From assembly GCA_035527455.1 (NCBI GenBank), contig DATLAN010000063.1, forward strand, positions 1 through 15,812: a stretch of 15,812 nt of DNA. Direction: 5' to 3'. The DNA comes from DATLAN01 sp035527455. Its GTDB lineage: Bacteria; Planctomycetota; Planctomycetia; Pirellulales; Thermoguttaceae. This document shows, piece after piece, positions 1-8,492 of this stretch. The stretch's first letter is position 1. Every line of letters starts with the position of its first letter. Below the pieces are notes generated by a model, which saw only the letters and a program-made list of their open reading frames with translations, ran no database searches and was not told where the DNA came from. A program made the translations under genes and the position numbers.

Positions 1-31
1 TCGAGCCATGCCCGGCCGTTCGACATAGAGC

Positions 32-72
32 AAAAAAAGAAGGGGGCGGCAGTTTTCCACTGCCGCCCCCTT
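32..72 (-). terminator. Intrinsic terminator of the giant secreted-protein gene
   Basis: Read on the minus strand, a perfect 13-bp G+C-rich stem (arms 60-72 and 40-52) with a 7-nt loop (53-59) is followed by a run of T interrupted once (positions 41 to 32, seven T at the end). This is the classic factor-independent terminator form. It lies 27 bp after the stop codon of the minus-strand gene ending at 100, so it should end that transcript. No oppositely oriented gene is visible in the 31 bases to its left. Confidence 0.9.
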
Positions 73-99
73 TGAGTTACACGTCACTCGCTCTGCGGT

Positions 100-3000
100 T
101 TACGCCCGGCGGCGACGCCAGAACCACAGCAGACCGAACAGTCCGGAGAGCAACATCGCCACCGTGCCCGGTTCGGGAATCACGTTGACCACGGTGATCG
201 TACCGTACTCTTTGGGGCTGCCGAAACCGGCCACGTATTCGAGGGTGAACTCGCTCACGTCGGTGCCGGGCAGGACGAGAGGACCGAGGTTGACGTCGGT
301 GTAGATCATCTGCGACCCGAAGGCTCCTTCGCCGACGGTACTGGGATTGGCCGACACGAGCGTGAAGCCCTGACCCAGCGGCAGAATGTCCTGCACGCCC
401 AGCAGCCCTTCCTGGGTGAACAGCCCGTTGCTCTGGATGTTCCAGCTCATCACGCTGCCGACCGAGATGATGAACTCGCCGGTCGCCGGGTTGTACTCGG
501 CGATGGCCGTGCCCGGTGCGGCCGGGCCCGGGTCGGCCGGCGAGAAGTTGGCGATCAGGTCGTTGATGTCCTGGCCGTCCACCAGGCCGTCTCCGCGACC
601 GAGCGGCGGTCCGCCGGCCGTGTCGTTGTCCGTCCAGTTCTTGTCGGCCGGATCTCCGAACTGGCTGAACTCGGCGATCAGCGTGTTGATGTCCCGGCCG
701 TCCACCCGGCCGTCGCCGTCGCCGTCGCCGCCCTTGGCGATGAACAAGTCGGCCGTGACGCTCCGGTAGCCGCCGGGCGGATCCACCGGGGGATCGTTCG
801 GATCGGCCAGCTCGTAGGTCAGACCGTGGTCGAACACGCCCAAGCCGATGTGACCCAGGTGCTTCTCGCGGTCGTAGTTGGGATCGGTCGGATCGGTGAT
901 CACCGGCGGCGGCGGGTCAAACTGACCGTGCAGCACGCCTTCAGCGACCGCGGTGACCAACGGGTAGCTGTGCAACCCGAGGTTGTTGCCCGGATCCAGC
1001 GGATTGACGTTGCCCACGCCGATCGGCGTCAGTTGCAGCTTGCCGGCAAGGTAGGTTTCCAGATCGCCGACGTTGACGAGCTGGTCGTGGGCGAGGCCGT
1101 TGACTTCCAGATCGACGATGGAGCTTCCGAGTAGTTCGATCTCGCCGTCGAGGTTCAACGTGGCGATGCCGCTGCCGGTTCCGTCGCCGGGAGTGACCGT
1201 TCCCTGGATCACGACCTGGCCGGCCAACGTGCCGTGGCCTTGGACGTCGTTGAGGAAAGCGGACCCGTCGCCGGTGCCGAAGCCGGCACCGTAGATCATA
1301 CCGATTTCCGCGGGTGACAACGGGCGGTCGTAGATGTAGATGTCATCCAACATGATCCGGGCATGATTGCCGATGTTCGGCGGGGCGCCGGTGCCGCTGT
1401 TGTCTCTGGCCCCGAAGACCAGAAGGCTGCCCGTGTCGGGGATGGCGCCGGTGTCGCCGATCTGGGCGTCGACCTGGCCGTTGACGTACAGGATCCGTTG
1501 GGCCCCGTCGTAGGTACCGACGACCAGTTTCCACTCGTTGTTGTTGATATCGGTGGCTCCCCGGATGTCGTCGCCGCCGGAAGTGCCCCGCAACGTAAAG
1601 GAGGCCTCGTTGTTGCCGCCGTTGCGGCGAAGCTGCCAGCCTTCATCGTTTTCACCCCGCTTGGAGACGAAGGGTTCCCAGTTGCCGTTAGGCCAACCCT
1701 TCACCCATACGGCGACCGTCATGGCACTGCCCAGATCGAAGTCGTCTTCGGTGGCGGTGCCGGTGAATTGGTCGACCACCGCGTAGTGGTTGTTGGCTTG
1801 GGACAGATCGAGCGACTTGCCGCCGGACACGGCGACGTCGGAGGAATAGAGTCCGCCGCTGAGCGTGCCGTTGTGGTTGCCCAGGGCGAAGCCGGCGCTG
1901 TCGTTGATCGTCTCGTCGTCGAAGGTCCAGCGGCCGACCAGTCCGCCCGTCGGGGCGTCGCCGCGGATGTCGGTAACCTCGATGACCCCGCCGTCGAGCG
2001 TGAGCAGGTCGACGTTGGCGACCAGATCGGAGCCTCGGACCTTGAAGCTGCCGCCGTCGGCGTTGATCTCCAACGAACCGGCGGCAAAGCGATCGAGAAC
2101 CGTCAGGTCGTTGCCGTTGGTGTTCGCCAGACCGCCCTTGACCGCCTGGACCGACGTGAAGGTAACCGGCAACTGCGTGTCGAACACGCCGCCGCTTTCC
2201 ACGTTGAGGCTGTCAGCCGTCAGCGAGCCGCCCGGGTTGACGTTGATCGTACCGCCGCTGCCGACTGTGACCGCTTCGGTATCCAGCGAGGAGTTGATCT
2301 CCAGAGTGCCGTTCGAGACGGTCGTCGTCGGAGCCGTCGCGATCCCCAGCCAGCCAGTCTGACCGGGGTCGCTGGGATCGAGGAACATCCGGGCTCCGCC
2401 GGGCGCCGTGACCTCCAGTTGGCCGAACTCGCCTCCGCTGTTCTCGTAGTACGCGAAGGCGAAAGCATATTGCTCTCCCTCGACCAGCGAAAGGGTCGCC
2501 GTGTGCGGCGAGTTCCACCCTTCCGGCGGCAGGCTCACGGCCACCGCCTCGCCGGCGGCGTCTTCGAAGTCGCCGTTGCGGTTGAGGTCGAACCAGAGAA
2601 TCTCCTGGTCGTCGGCGTGCGTATGGAACTGGAAGTCGCCGGTACTCGGGGCGCGGAAGACGCCGGTCCACATGAACGCGTAGTTGTCCCCGCTACCGTC
2701 GTCGTACAGCGACGTGGTCCAGTAGCCCGACGAGGTCGGCGTCAGGTTGAACAGACCGCCGTTGTTGCCGTTGGCGACGCCGTCGTCGATGCCCAAGAGG
2801 TTCGCATCGTTGTTCCCGCCGTCGTACCGCATCCACTCGATCCGGTCGGAGATGAAGCCGCCGTTGGTGATCACCGGCTGGTTGAGCACCATCGTGCCAC
2901 CGGTCACCCGCACATTCGAAGTGCTGGTAATGGGGGTATCGATCATCATCGTGCCCGCACTGACGGCCGTGATGCCGGCGTAGTCCTTGGCGCCGACCGC

Positions 3001-6000
3001 GGTGACATTGACCGTCCCGCCGGCCGCCTCGATGCCGCCGTCGCCGGTCACGGGACCGTCGACGTTGATCGTGTATCCGTCCCGCGCGTCGAACGACAGG
3101 ACGGCATAGTTGCTCATCGTGGCCCCTGTCGAGGCGCTGCCGTAGGTCAATTCGACTCCGCCTACGCCGCCGGGCACTTCGGCGGCACCCAGCGTGCCGT
3201 TGCCGCCGACGATCAGAGACTGGTCGAAGGTCTGATTGCCCCCGGTGCTGGAGATGGTCAGCCCGCCGCCGTCGAACGCGAAGCTGGCCGCCCCGAACGT
3301 GTTCAGGCCCGTGCCGATCAAGCCGACCAATTCGCCGGACTGCAGATCGAAGGTGGTGTTCTCCAAGCCGCTACCGGCTTTATTCACGATCGTCTGGGCG
3401 GAGCCGTTGATCTGGATATGGACGTTCCGCCCGCCGGCGGCGATGCCGGAATCTCGGGTCAAGAGCGTATTGACGTTGGAATGGAAGCCCACGGTCGTGT
3501 CGCCCGCACCGTTGAGCGCGATCGTTGCGAAGCTGGCCGGCGCGTTGCCCGCAGTCGTCAGCGTGACGTCCGGGTCGATGTCCAGCGTCCCCAGCACGGC
3601 GCCGGCGTGCGAACCGACCTCGAGGGTCGAGTCGGCGATCGCCGAGAACGTGAACCCGCTGAGATCGACCTCGGCGATACCGTTGCCCGTCCAGAGCCCC
3701 GCCTGGCTCGCCGCGCCGGGCTCGACGGTCTGTCGGGTGTCCCAACTGGGCAACTTGAGCGTGGGCTCGATATTGGAGCCGCCGGTGCCCTCGCGATGGG
3801 CGATGGCGTATTTGTACGACTCGCCTTCCGTCAGCGGAACCCACGGGTTGTAGGCGTTGCCGCAACAATTTCGCGTGACGATCAGTTCGTTCTCCGATGT
3901 CTCGAAGACGCCGTTCTGATTCATATCGAGGTAAATCCGCGCTACATCGTCGGTCCGATTGGTCCCGAACTCGTAGATCCCCGTCTCCGGTGCATTGAAT
4001 GTGCCGAAGAAGAGGGTCTCGTAATTGTCGTTTTGCTGCAGGGCAGAGAACCCGACCGAGTTGAGCCCGGCGTCCCCGTTGCGGAAGTCGTTGTCGTTGC
4101 GATAGTCGATCCGCCCGACAATCGCGTCGGCCCCTTCCAACGTCTGGTCCGGCACTTCACCCAGCAGTCCGCCGGTACCGGTTCCGTCGCCGATCCCGTT
4201 GATCAGATCGTCGTTGCCGGGATTACCGATGTAGACGCTTCCATTGAGCACGTTGTTGACCTCCCCCGGAAGTCCCACGACTTTGAGTGTGCCGCCGGAG
4301 AGCCGTGCTCGGGTTGACGCCTCCCAAGAGTCCGGCCCCATCATCGTCAGCGTGCCGCCATGGGCGTCGATGATGGCGTTGCCCATGCCGGTCATGAAGC
4401 CCGACTCGATGGTCAGGCTGCTCGGGCCCGCCTTGGAGAAGACGAAATCGCCCGTGGTCGCGCTGCCGTCGATCACGTTGTAATCGGTCTGCGTCTGCGG
4501 ATCGATGCCGACCGCCGTAGCGCCGGGTGCAATGGTCGTCCCGGTAAAGCTGATGCTTACTGCACCAGCGGTCGTCAGCACGCCGTTCTGCAGCGTCAAG
4601 GCGCCGAACGTGGCCCCCGAATCGTGGGTGGTCGCCTGCAGCGTGGAATCGCCGGTCACCACGACCGGAGCGCTGAAGTTCACCGACCCGATCGACGTCT
4701 GCGTACCGGTCCAGATGCCGGGCTGAGTGGAGGGATTGATGATCTCCTCGGCGAGCATGAAGGGCGTCTGATAAAGGGCTTGGATCCTCGACCCGCCGCC
4801 GTGCTCCATGTGAGCGACCGCGACCGCGTAGGACTCGCCGCCGACCAGGTCCACCCAGTGGTCGCCGCCGTTTTCCCACGCCAGCCGCTCGTCGGCCTGG
4901 AAGACGCCGTCCTGGTTCAAGTCGAGCCAGAGCGAGCTGCGGTCGTCGTCGGCGCCGATCCGGAACTTGTAGGCACCGTCACCGTCGCTGGCCAGGAAGT
5001 TGGCGGTGAAGAGCGTCTGGTAGTCGTCGTCGCGATCGATTTCCGCAATGGCGGCCCGGAACTCGGCGTCGCCGTTATAGTCGAGTCCGCGACCCGGCGT
5101 CTCGGGAATCGGGGGATCGGCCAGCGGATCGCCCGGATCGTAGCCGGCGCCGGTCGTCATCCAGGTGGTGCCGACGGGCGCCTGTCCCGCGATACCGCTG
5201 AAGTACTCGATATTCTGAATATCGCTGTTGTTGCGGCCGGAGTTCAGGAAGCCGCTCATGCCCAGCGCGTCGGCCTGCGTGGTGACCGTGATCTGGCCGG
5301 TCACGTTGGTGGTTCCGCCGCCCAGTTCCAGCGTGCCGACATCCAGTGCGGCGGTGTTGACCACGAGCGTTCCGGCCCCGGACTTGGTGACCTTGTTGCC
5401 GGTGGCGGTGAGGCTGTTCACGCCCAGCGTGCCCGAATCGACCTGGAAGGTCGCGTCGCCGCTGGTGACCGCGGTGCCGACGGTACCGGGTGCTGCCAAC
5501 GTGGCGCCGCCGGCCAGAGTGACCGTGCTGGCGAGGCCGTTCAGTTGGTTCGAGGTCAGGATGCCGCCGGCCGCGATGTCAATCGTGCCGCCGGTGGCGT
5601 CCAATCCGACCAAGGTCAGGCTGTTGCCGGCCCCGATGGCGACCGTGCCGCCGTTGAGGTTCAGGCCAAGAGTAGAGTGGTCTGCTTCCACGTTGACGCG
5701 GCCGGAGTTGACCGTAGCGATCGCCCAGCCGTCAGGAAAGGCCCCGGCGGCGTTCCAGTGGTCGCTGCCCCAATTGTTCGGATCGCTGCCGTCCCAGGTC
5801 ATCTCGGCCGGCTCTTCGAAGTGCAGGTTGTCGAAGGTGGCCTGGGCGAGCTGGTTGTTGTTGTGCGAAGTGACCGCCAGACCGATGTACGGGGAGAACA
5901 TGGGGATGTCCACGCTGTCCTGCATCGTCCAATTCAGCCCGTCGGGCGAATGGTAGCCCGTGAAAGTATCCCCCACGCGGGTCAGCTTGACCCAGTAGGG

Positions 6001-6438
6001 CCGCGCTCCGAGGCCGTTGGTGGTGGTCGAGTAGCTCCCGCCGATCAGCGGCCGGTTCTGGAAGGAGGTACGCGGGTCGCCGGAGACGATCATCGAGGCG
6101 TGCGTGCTGACGTCGATCAGTTGGTCGCGGATCATCACGCCGGCCTTCGACCAGGAGTTGGTAACCTCGAGTCCCGTGACTCGGGCGATGATCACGGCGT
6201 CGCCGACCAGCGGGACCTCTTCATAGGCGAAGTAGAAGTGATCGTCGTTGTTGAAGATGTCGGTGCCACCGCCATTCACGGTGTACGTGTCCGTGCCGGC
6301 GTCGTACGAGAAACTCCCGGGAAGCAGGGGGTTTCCCACGCTGCCGATGTCCATACCCACCAGCGCCGCGTGGGCAGAGGGGCAAATCGCCAGCAGCGCG
6401 ATCGCCAAAAGCTGTGCTACAAGTCCTAGTCTTTTCAT
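100..6438 (-). CDS. Giant secreted multidomain protein with PA14-like, LamG and dockerin modules and a PEP-CTERM anchor
   Basis: About 2112 residues, probably a cell-surface or extracellular-matrix protein. Residues 1-24 form a signal peptide (MKRLG start, hydrophobic LLAIALLAI, cleavage after SAHA). A jelly-roll-like domain resembling DUF1349 (about 25-205) follows. Gly/Thr-rich stretches like autotransporter beta-strand repeats then alternate with three related PA14-like modules (about 393-563, 729-903, 1194-1356). A LamG/concanavalin-like domain occupies about 1498-1716. Two dockerin-type calcium loops lie at about 1902-1967 (GDGDGDGRVDGRDIN and RGDGLVDGQDIND). The C-terminus is PEP-CTERM: PEP at 2088-2090, a hydrophobic helix, then RRRR. 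By family knowledge that tail is an exosortase sorting signal; no exosortase lies in this window. The frame stays open to 6552, but the start at 6438 is preferred because TGGAG lies 7 nt upstream and the signal peptide begins there. Ligand and exact role are unknown. Confidence 0.93.
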   Translation of the reverse strand: MKRLGLVAQLLAIALLAICPSAHAALVGMDIGSVGNPLLPGSFSYDAGTDTYTVNGGGTDIFNNDDHFYFAYEEVPLVGDAVIIARVTGLEVTNSWSKAGVMIRDQLIDVSTHASMIVSGDPRTSFQNRPLIGGSYSTTTNGLGARPYWVKLTRVGDTFTGYHSPDGLNWTMQDSVDIPMFSPYIGLAVTSHNNNQLAQATFDNLHFEEPAEMTWDGSDPNNWGSDHWNAAGAFPDGWAIATVNSGRVNVEADHSTLGLNLNGGTVAIGAGNSLTLVGLDATGGTIDIAAGGILTSNQLNGLASTVTLAGGATLAAPGTVGTAVTSGDATFQVDSGTLGVNSLTATGNKVTKSGAGTLVVNTAALDVGTLELGGGTTNVTGQITVTTQADALGMSGFLNSGRNNSDIQNIEYFSGIAGQAPVGTTWMTTGAGYDPGDPLADPPIPETPGRGLDYNGDAEFRAAIAEIDRDDDYQTLFTANFLASDGDGAYKFRIGADDDRSSLWLDLNQDGVFQADERLAWENGGDHWVDLVGGESYAVAVAHMEHGGGSRIQALYQTPFMLAEEIINPSTQPGIWTGTQTSIGSVNFSAPVVVTGDSTLQATTHDSGATFGALTLQNGVLTTAGAVSISFTGTTIAPGATAVGIDPQTQTDYNVIDGSATTGDFVFSKAGPSSLTIESGFMTGMGNAIIDAHGGTLTMMGPDSWEASTRARLSGGTLKVVGLPGEVNNVLNGSVYIGNPGNDDLINGIGDGTGTGGLLGEVPDQTLEGADAIVGRIDYRNDNDFRNGDAGLNSVGFSALQQNDNYETLFFGTFNAPETGIYEFGTNRTDDVARIYLDMNQNGVFETSENELIVTRNCCGNAYNPWVPLTEGESYKYAIAHREGTGGSNIEPTLKLPSWDTRQTVEPGAASQAGLWTGNGIAEVDLSGFTFSAIADSTLEVGSHAGAVLGTLDIDPDVTLTTAGNAPASFATIALNGAGDTTVGFHSNVNTLLTRDSGIAAGGRNVHIQINGSAQTIVNKAGSGLENTTFDLQSGELVGLIGTGLNTFGAASFAFDGGGLTISSTGGNQTFDQSLIVGGNGTLGAAEVPGGVGGVELTYGSASTGATMSNYAVLSFDARDGYTINVDGPVTGDGGIEAAGGTVNVTAVGAKDYAGITAVSAGTMMIDTPITSTSNVRVTGGTMVLNQPVITNGGFISDRIEWMRYDGGNNDANLLGIDDGVANGNNGGLFNLTPTSSGYWTTSLYDDGSGDNYAFMWTGVFRAPSTGDFQFHTHADDQEILWFDLNRNGDFEDAAGEAVAVSLPPEGWNSPHTATLSLVEGEQYAFAFAYYENSGGEFGQLEVTAPGGARMFLDPSDPGQTGWLGIATAPTTTVSNGTLEINSSLDTEAVTVGSGGTINVNPGGSLTADSLNVESGGVFDTQLPVTFTSVQAVKGGLANTNGNDLTVLDRFAAGSLEINADGGSFKVRGSDLVANVDLLTLDGGVIEVTDIRGDAPTGGLVGRWTFDDETINDSAGFALGNHNGTLSGGLYSSDVAVSGGKSLDLSQANNHYAVVDQFTGTATEDDFDLGSAMTVAVWVKGWPNGNWEPFVSKRGENDEGWQLRRNGGNNEASFTLRGTSGGDDIRGATDINNNEWKLVVGTYDGAQRILYVNGQVDAQIGDTGAIPDTGSLLVFGARDNSGTGAPPNIGNHARIMLDDIYIYDRPLSPAEIGMIYGAGFGTGDGSAFLNDVQGHGTLAGQVVIQGTVTPGDGTGSGIATLNLDGEIELLGSSIVDLEVNGLAHDQLVNVGDLETYLAGKLQLTPIGVGNVNPLDPGNNLGLHSYPLVTAVAEGVLHGQFDPPPPVITDPTDPNYDREKHLGHIGLGVFDHGLTYELADPNDPPVDPPGGYRSVTADLFIAKGGDGDGDGRVDGRDINTLIAEFSQFGDPADKNWTDNDTAGGPPLGRGDGLVDGQDINDLIANFSPADPGPAAPGTAIAEYNPATGEFIISVGSVMSWNIQSNGLFTQEGLLGVQDILPLGQGFTLVSANPSTVGEGAFGSQMIYTDVNLGPLVLPGTDVSEFTLEYVAGFGSPKEYGTITVVNVIPEPGTVAMLLSGLFGLLWFWRRRRA

Positions 6439-6445
6439 GGCGTTT

Positions 6446-6450
6446 CTCCA
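6446..6450 (-). promoter_or_regulatory. Shine-Dalgarno of the giant secreted-protein gene
   Basis: TGGAG on the minus strand, 7 nt before the ATG at 6438. It decides the start against the open frame reaching back to 6552, whose first 38 residues would place charged sequence ahead of an obvious signal peptide. Confidence 0.8.
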
Positions 6451-6512
6451 TCGAACCAGAGGAAGCGGTAACGGCTCTCCGAACTTTCGAAGGGATTTTT
6501 TTGGTTGCGTGT

Positions 6513-6578
6513 CGCCCTGACGTGTCGAAAAGGGCGTCGGGACAAGCCTCACTAGCGGGGATGTCTTAAAATTCCCCG
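6513..6578 (-). other. Structured 5' leader of the giant gene: two hairpins
   Basis: If transcription starts near 6582, the leader is about 145 nt. Two short hairpins fall in it. At the very 5' end CGGGGA pairs with TCCCCG (arms 6573-6578 and 6556-6561, 11-nt loop). Further in, CGCCCT pairs with AGGGCG (arms 6531-6536 and 6513-6518, 12-nt loop). No known riboswitch class is recognised. The 5'-terminal hairpin could stabilise the mRNA; this is inference. Confidence 0.4.
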
Positions 6579-6588
6579 ATAATCAGAT

Positions 6589-6616
6589 AATCTAGCAGAA
6601 ACGGAACAACCGTCAA
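6589..6616 (-). promoter_or_regulatory. Predicted sigma-70-type promoter of the giant secreted-protein gene
   Basis: On the minus strand TTGACG (6616-6611, 5 of 6 consensus) is separated by 16 bp from TAGATT (6594-6589, 4 of 6). A T-rich stretch with eight T (6654-6647) lies upstream, as an UP element might. The expected start site is near 6582. Predicted by eye only. Confidence 0.55.
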
Positions 6617-7029
6617 GCTTTTGGTAGGACATGTAAGAAGAATTCTAAAAAAAAGTCAGTCCGGCCTCAAACGGCGATATATCAGGCAGTTATTTAGATG
6701 CTGCCGATTCGTCGATTCGGATCCACTTGCCCAAATAAGGGCGGAATGCCGTCATCTGGCGAGGGATAGGGCCACCATGACAGTTATTTTTTAGACAAAA
6801 TAGATATCTGCCTGCCCTCAGGAAGCGAACGTCCGTAGCTGACCGCTTGCCGGTGCGTGAAGATGGCTTGCCGGTAACGCCCGGATCCCGGCGTCATGAG
6901 ATGAGAGGCCATGGCGCTGAGGTGGCGCCGAAGCTGAAGAAAAGAAGGCCCGAAACACGGCGCGAGCCGTCTCGGAATCGTTCGATCCGTGCGTCCGATG
7001 GCCCGGAATTGCGGGATTCGCAAGCCGTA
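6617..7029. other. Gene-free stretch
   Basis: About 410 bp between the promoter of the giant gene and the nested inverted repeat. Short open frames exist on both strands (for example 6847-7143 plus and 6784-7134 minus), but none has a convincing ribosome binding site or a recognisable domain, and they overlap each other and run into the palindrome. No RNA gene or transposon end was recognised. It may hold decayed coding sequence or simply be spacer. Confidence 0.5.
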
Positions 7030-7174
7030 AGGTTCCGCGCAGAAATAACTTGTCGAATTGGGTGGCACGCCCTGAGGAACGAAGGGCGTGACTTGGCAGG
7101 TTTTCCACGCCCTTCGTTCCTCAGGGCGTGCCACCCTCGCTGAAAAATGTACAGGTTATTTCTGCGCGGAACCT
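7030..7174. repeat. 145-bp nested inverted repeat (MITE- or REP-like), likely also a terminator region
   Basis: Two perfect inverted repeats are nested. The outer arms are 20 bp (7030-7049 and 7155-7174, containing TTCCGCGCAGAAATAAC). The inner arms are 31 bp (7060-7090 and 7106-7136, starting GGGTGGCACGCCC) around a 15-nt loop. The 10-bp and 18-bp spacers between outer and inner arms do not pair fully. The element ends 6 bp from the stop codon of the aminotransferase gene, so its transcript would fold into a very stable hairpin there and could be ended or protected by it. There is no U-tract typical of an intrinsic terminator. No coding capacity is recognised, so if mobile it would depend on a transposase elsewhere. 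Confidence 0.85.
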
Positions 7175-7180
7175 AAGCGG

Positions 7181-8371
7181 CTATGCCACGAACTCCGCGA
7201 TCCGCTCGAACGCCGCTTCCAGGTTATCCATACTCGTGGCGAAGGACGCCCGGGCGTAACCCTCCGCCCCGAACGCCGAACCCATCACCGTGGCGACATT
7301 CTTCCGGGCCAGAAGTTCCAGACACCACTGCGCAGAATCATCGACCTGCACGCCGTTGTAGCTGCGGCCGAGATGCTCGCGGATGTTGATGAAGGCGTAA
7401 AAGGCCCCGCCCATCTCCGCGCAGCCCAGCCCGGGGATTTCCGCGATCCGCCGGGTGACGAAATCGCGCCGCCTGGTGAACTCGGCCAACATCTGTTCGA
7501 CGCACGCCTGCGGGCCGGTGATCGCGGCCACCGCGGCGTACTGGCTGATGCTGCACGGGTTCGACGTCTGCTGGCTCTGCAGGTCGCCCATCGCCGTGGC
7601 CACGTTGGCCGGGGAAAGCGTCCAGCCGATCCGCCAGCCGGTCATCGCATAAGTCTTGCTCACGCCGTTGACGGTGATCGTCCGGTCCTGCAGGCCCGGC
7701 CGAACCGTGGCGAAGCTGGCGAAACGGTGTCCGGGGTAGACCAACCGGTCGTAGATCTCGTCGGCCACGACCAGCAGGTCCCGCTCGATGGCCACGTCGG
7801 CCAGCGCGCCCAACTCCTCGGGCGAATACATGCTGCCGGTCGGATTCGACGGACTGCACAGCAGCAGGATCTTCGTCTTGTCGGTCGCCGCCGATCGCAA
7901 TTGCTCCGGGGTCAGTTTGAAATCGCTCTCCTGCTCGGTCTGGACGATCACGGGCACCGCGCCGCTGAGCTTGACCAGTTCCGCGTAACTGACCCAATAC
8001 GGGGCCGGGATGATCACCTCGTCATCCGGGTCCAGCAGCACGGTGAAGGCGTTGTGCAGCGCGTGTTTGGCCCCGTTGGCGACCACGACTTGAGCGGGCG
8101 CATATTCCAGACCGTGGGTAGCCTGATATTGCTCGGCCACCGCCTTTTTCAACTCCAGGATCCCGCTGGCGGGTGTATAGTGGGTGTGCCCGGCCTCCAT
8201 CGCCTCCAAAGCGGCCTGGCAGATGTGCTGGGGGGTGGTGAAGTCGGGCTCTCCGAGACTGAGGTCGTAAACCGTTTTGCCAGAGGCCTTTAGCTCCTTG
8301 GCCTTGGCAGCCATCGCCATCGTGGCCGAGGGCTCCAGTGCCTGGACAATCCGGGAAATGGTCGGGGGCAT
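7181..8371 (-). CDS. aspC: Class I pyridoxal-phosphate aminotransferase, aspartate type
   Basis: 396 residues, the usual length for the family. It transfers an amino group between aspartate and 2-oxoglutarate (or a related pair) in the cytoplasm, using PLP. Visible motifs: SLGEPDF (38-44); NGAKHAL (99-105, phosphate contact); PYWVSY with Trp126, which stacks on the cofactor; SPSNPTG with Asn176; DEIYDRL with Asp204 and Tyr207; VSKTYAMTGWRIGW with the Schiff-base Lys239 and Arg247; and RASFATS with Arg374, which binds the substrate carboxylate. The sequence looks most like the Thermus/Bacillus subgroup of aspartate aminotransferases; some members also accept prephenate or act on other amino acids, so exact substrate is uncertain. 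The ATG at 8371 is set by GGAG 7 nt upstream and by the family N-terminus; the frame is open further back, over the neighbouring gene, but that is a shadow. Confidence 0.93.
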   Translation of the reverse strand: MPPTISRIVQALEPSATMAMAAKAKELKASGKTVYDLSLGEPDFTTPQHICQAALEAMEAGHTHYTPASGILELKKAVAEQYQATHGLEYAPAQVVVANGAKHALHNAFTVLLDPDDEVIIPAPYWVSYAELVKLSGAVPVIVQTEQESDFKLTPEQLRSAATDKTKILLLCSPSNPTGSMYSPEELGALADVAIERDLLVVADEIYDRLVYPGHRFASFATVRPGLQDRTITVNGVSKTYAMTGWRIGWTLSPANVATAMGDLQSQQTSNPCSISQYAAVAAITGPQACVEQMLAEFTRRRDFVTRRIAEIPGLGCAEMGGAFYAFINIREHLGRSYNGVQVDDSAQWCLELLARKNVATVMGSAFGAEGYARASFATSMDNLEAAFERIAEFVA

Positions 8372-8378
8372 GGTACTA

Positions 8379-8382
8379 CTCC
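8379..8382 (-). promoter_or_regulatory. Shine-Dalgarno of the aminotransferase gene
   Basis: GGAG on the minus strand, 7 nt before the ATG at 8371. It decides the start against an open frame that continues to 9040. Confidence 0.75.
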
Positions 8383-8397
8383 GTTCGTTGTGGGCGG

Positions 8398-8426
8398 TTG
8401 ACGCGCCGCGACGCACGTCGGAGAAT
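8398..8426 (+). promoter_or_regulatory. Predicted promoter of the inositol-phosphate synthase gene
   Basis: TTGACG (8398-8403) and GAGAAT (8421-8426, 4 of 6 matches to TATAAT) are spaced by 17 bp. The start site would be near 8433, giving a leader of about 60 nt. Its -10 box overlaps the -10 box of the divergent aminotransferase promoter. Predicted by eye. Confidence 0.4.
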
Positions 8427-8453
8427 GATAGTAGCTTACCCGCCCCCTTCCAA
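8425..8453 (-). promoter_or_regulatory. Predicted promoter of the aminotransferase gene
   Basis: On the minus strand TTGGAA (8453-8448, 4 of 6) and TATCAT (8430-8425, 5 of 6) are spaced by exactly 17 bp. The start site would be near 8418, with a leader of about 47 nt. It overlaps the promoter reading the other way. Confidence 0.45.
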
Positions 8454-8492
8454 GGGACCCCCGACGTTTCGGACGGAGATTTCTCGAGCATC

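Noticed and set aside
1363..4317. Long plus-strand open frame opposite the giant gene (also 4360-6429)
   Set aside because: They are antisense shadows caused by high G+C third positions; the translations are low complexity (Val/Gly/Arg/Ala-rich) with no domain, signal peptide or ribosome site, while the minus strand encodes clear domains.
6784..7143. Possible small genes in the spacer before the nested repeat
   Set aside because: Open frames on both strands overlap each other and run into the palindrome; no start context, no recognisable protein motif and no sign of a transposase.
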